Assembly (NCBI GenBank): GCA_021234155.1
Contig: JAJEKV010000025.1
Coordinates: forward strand, 12,627,654 to 12,691,653
Direction of reading: 5' to 3'
Length of the DNA: 64,000 nucleotides
Source of the DNA: Isoetes taiwanensis
Lineage: Eukaryota; Streptophyta; Lycopodiopsida; Isoetales; Isoetaceae
The notes under the pieces are model-generated. The model had not been told where the DNA came from. It saw only the letters and a list, made by a program, of their open reading frames with translations, and did not search any database. The stretch's first letter is position 1. Each line of letters begins with the position of its first letter. Position numbers and translations under genes: made by a program. Shown here piece after piece: positions 63,600 to 64,000 of this stretch.

Positions 63600-64000
63600 C
63601 TACACAAGAATTAACCTACACAAATCGACATGCACGAGCCGATTTCTTGGGAGATGACCTTGCGTCCCATTGCTCCATAAAAGCGTGGGTGCTTGCTTTA
63701 CTAAATCTTTCTTAAGTACCCACGTCGCGTCTTCCAGCGGTAAGTGTTTCCACTTGACCAAATCTTTGGAGGAATTCTGATCTCCTCGTTTTCTTGAAAG
63801 CTTTATCAAGAATCAGTTACGGAACTATTTCCAAATTGTTCCTCCGTCATTTCCAACGGTTGGCCCGAATCAAGACTTCGATGCGGATTTGGGGTATGCC
63901 TCTTCACAAAACTCCGTGGAAGGCGTTATGAATCTTTAGGTGTCTTGGCAAGTCTAGCTTGTAGGCTTGATTGCCTAGTTTCTCGACTATTACGAAGGTC
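63600..64000 (-). pseudogene. Integrase C-terminus with chromodomain (opposite-strand gypsy element)
   Basis: The minus frame ending at 63600 reads Leu-Val-Lys-Trp-Lys-His-Leu-Pro-Leu-Glu-Asp-Ala-Thr-Trp-Val-Leu-Lys-Lys-Asp-Leu, a good chromodomain core. Upstream, with one frame change near 63800, come Phe-Lys-Lys/Asp-Lys-Ala-Phe and the Lys-Val-Phe-His-Val-type motif (about 63930). The same 3-prime end as in the 14-kb element. The rest of pol is outside the window. Confidence 0.75.

Larger units (their letters stand above)
60951..64000 (-). mobile_element. Second copy of the H3-carrying gypsy family, opposite strand, runs off the window
   Basis: Starts TGTGACGTCCCC, the reverse complement of the LTR end of the 14-kb element, inside Copia unit 5 after GATTTGT (uninterrupted units read GATTTGTGGCAC). 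An LTR of 1809 bases is followed by a polypurine tract and then the chromodomain end of pol, all on the minus strand. The gag side and any H3-like gene would lie beyond position 64000. The flanking 5 bases TTTGT (60946-60950) should reappear at the far end. Confidence 0.85.

Overview
The window is repeat-dominated nuclear DNA of a land plant. It holds at least three Ty3/gypsy insertions, a five-unit Ty1/copia array, a non-LTR retroposon and a palindromic fold-back element, but no bacterial-type operon, rRNA or canonical tRNA gene. A decayed cysteine-rich transposase-derived gene of a type I associate with ferns, lycophytes and mosses points to a non-seed plant; the species cannot be fixed from the sequence.

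Layout. 1-2.1 kb: decayed minus-strand gypsy gag. 2.1-11.1 kb: mostly unrecognised AT-rich DNA with a CCA-rich simple repeat, a 1.03-kb non-LTR insertion with a 13-bp target duplication splitting an ORF, weak hypothetical ORFs, and a cluster of GGAATATTCC palindromes. 11.1-24.4 kb: a minus-strand transposase-derived gene split by an 11.5-kb Athila/Tat-like gypsy element (11502-22997, TSD CCTCT) that carries an antisense small ORF and a sense 3-prime extra ORF. 24.4-28.9 kb: AT-rich, little recognised. 28.9-60.95 kb: a head-to-tail array of five Copia units sharing single LTRs (unit about 4.62 kb). Unit 1 is split by a 14.0-kb chromovirus-like gypsy element (30916-44940, TSD CATAA), whose own RT/RNase H region is split by a fold-back palindrome. 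Unit 5 is split at 60951 by a second, opposite-strand member of the same gypsy family that runs off the right edge.

The main discovery is in the 14-kb gypsy element. Between its primer-binding site and its gag lies an ORF encoding a histone H3-like protein (33176-34495). It starts with the canonical H3 tail (MARTKQT) and ends with an H3 histone fold of exactly the canonical length from H3 residue 47 to 135, separated by about 300 extra residues of charged, acidic and proline-rich sequence. The H3 ORF and a second, unrecognised ORF behind it (about 35220-36743) are each preceded by the same module: two roughly 66-bp near-perfect hairpins about 200 bp apart, then a TATAAATAG box. The element therefore appears to carry two private promoter-driven genes, one a chromatin protein, ahead of gag-pol-chromodomain.

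Caution on breaks: in the repeated Copia units, differences from the clean copy cluster at CAG/CTG (CHG) sites and often take the form CAG to CGG or CG. This looks like a consensus artefact at CHG-methylated cytosines rather than ordinary mutation, so many frameshifts reported here may not be real. All family assignments come from reading translated sequence by eye; no database search was possible.
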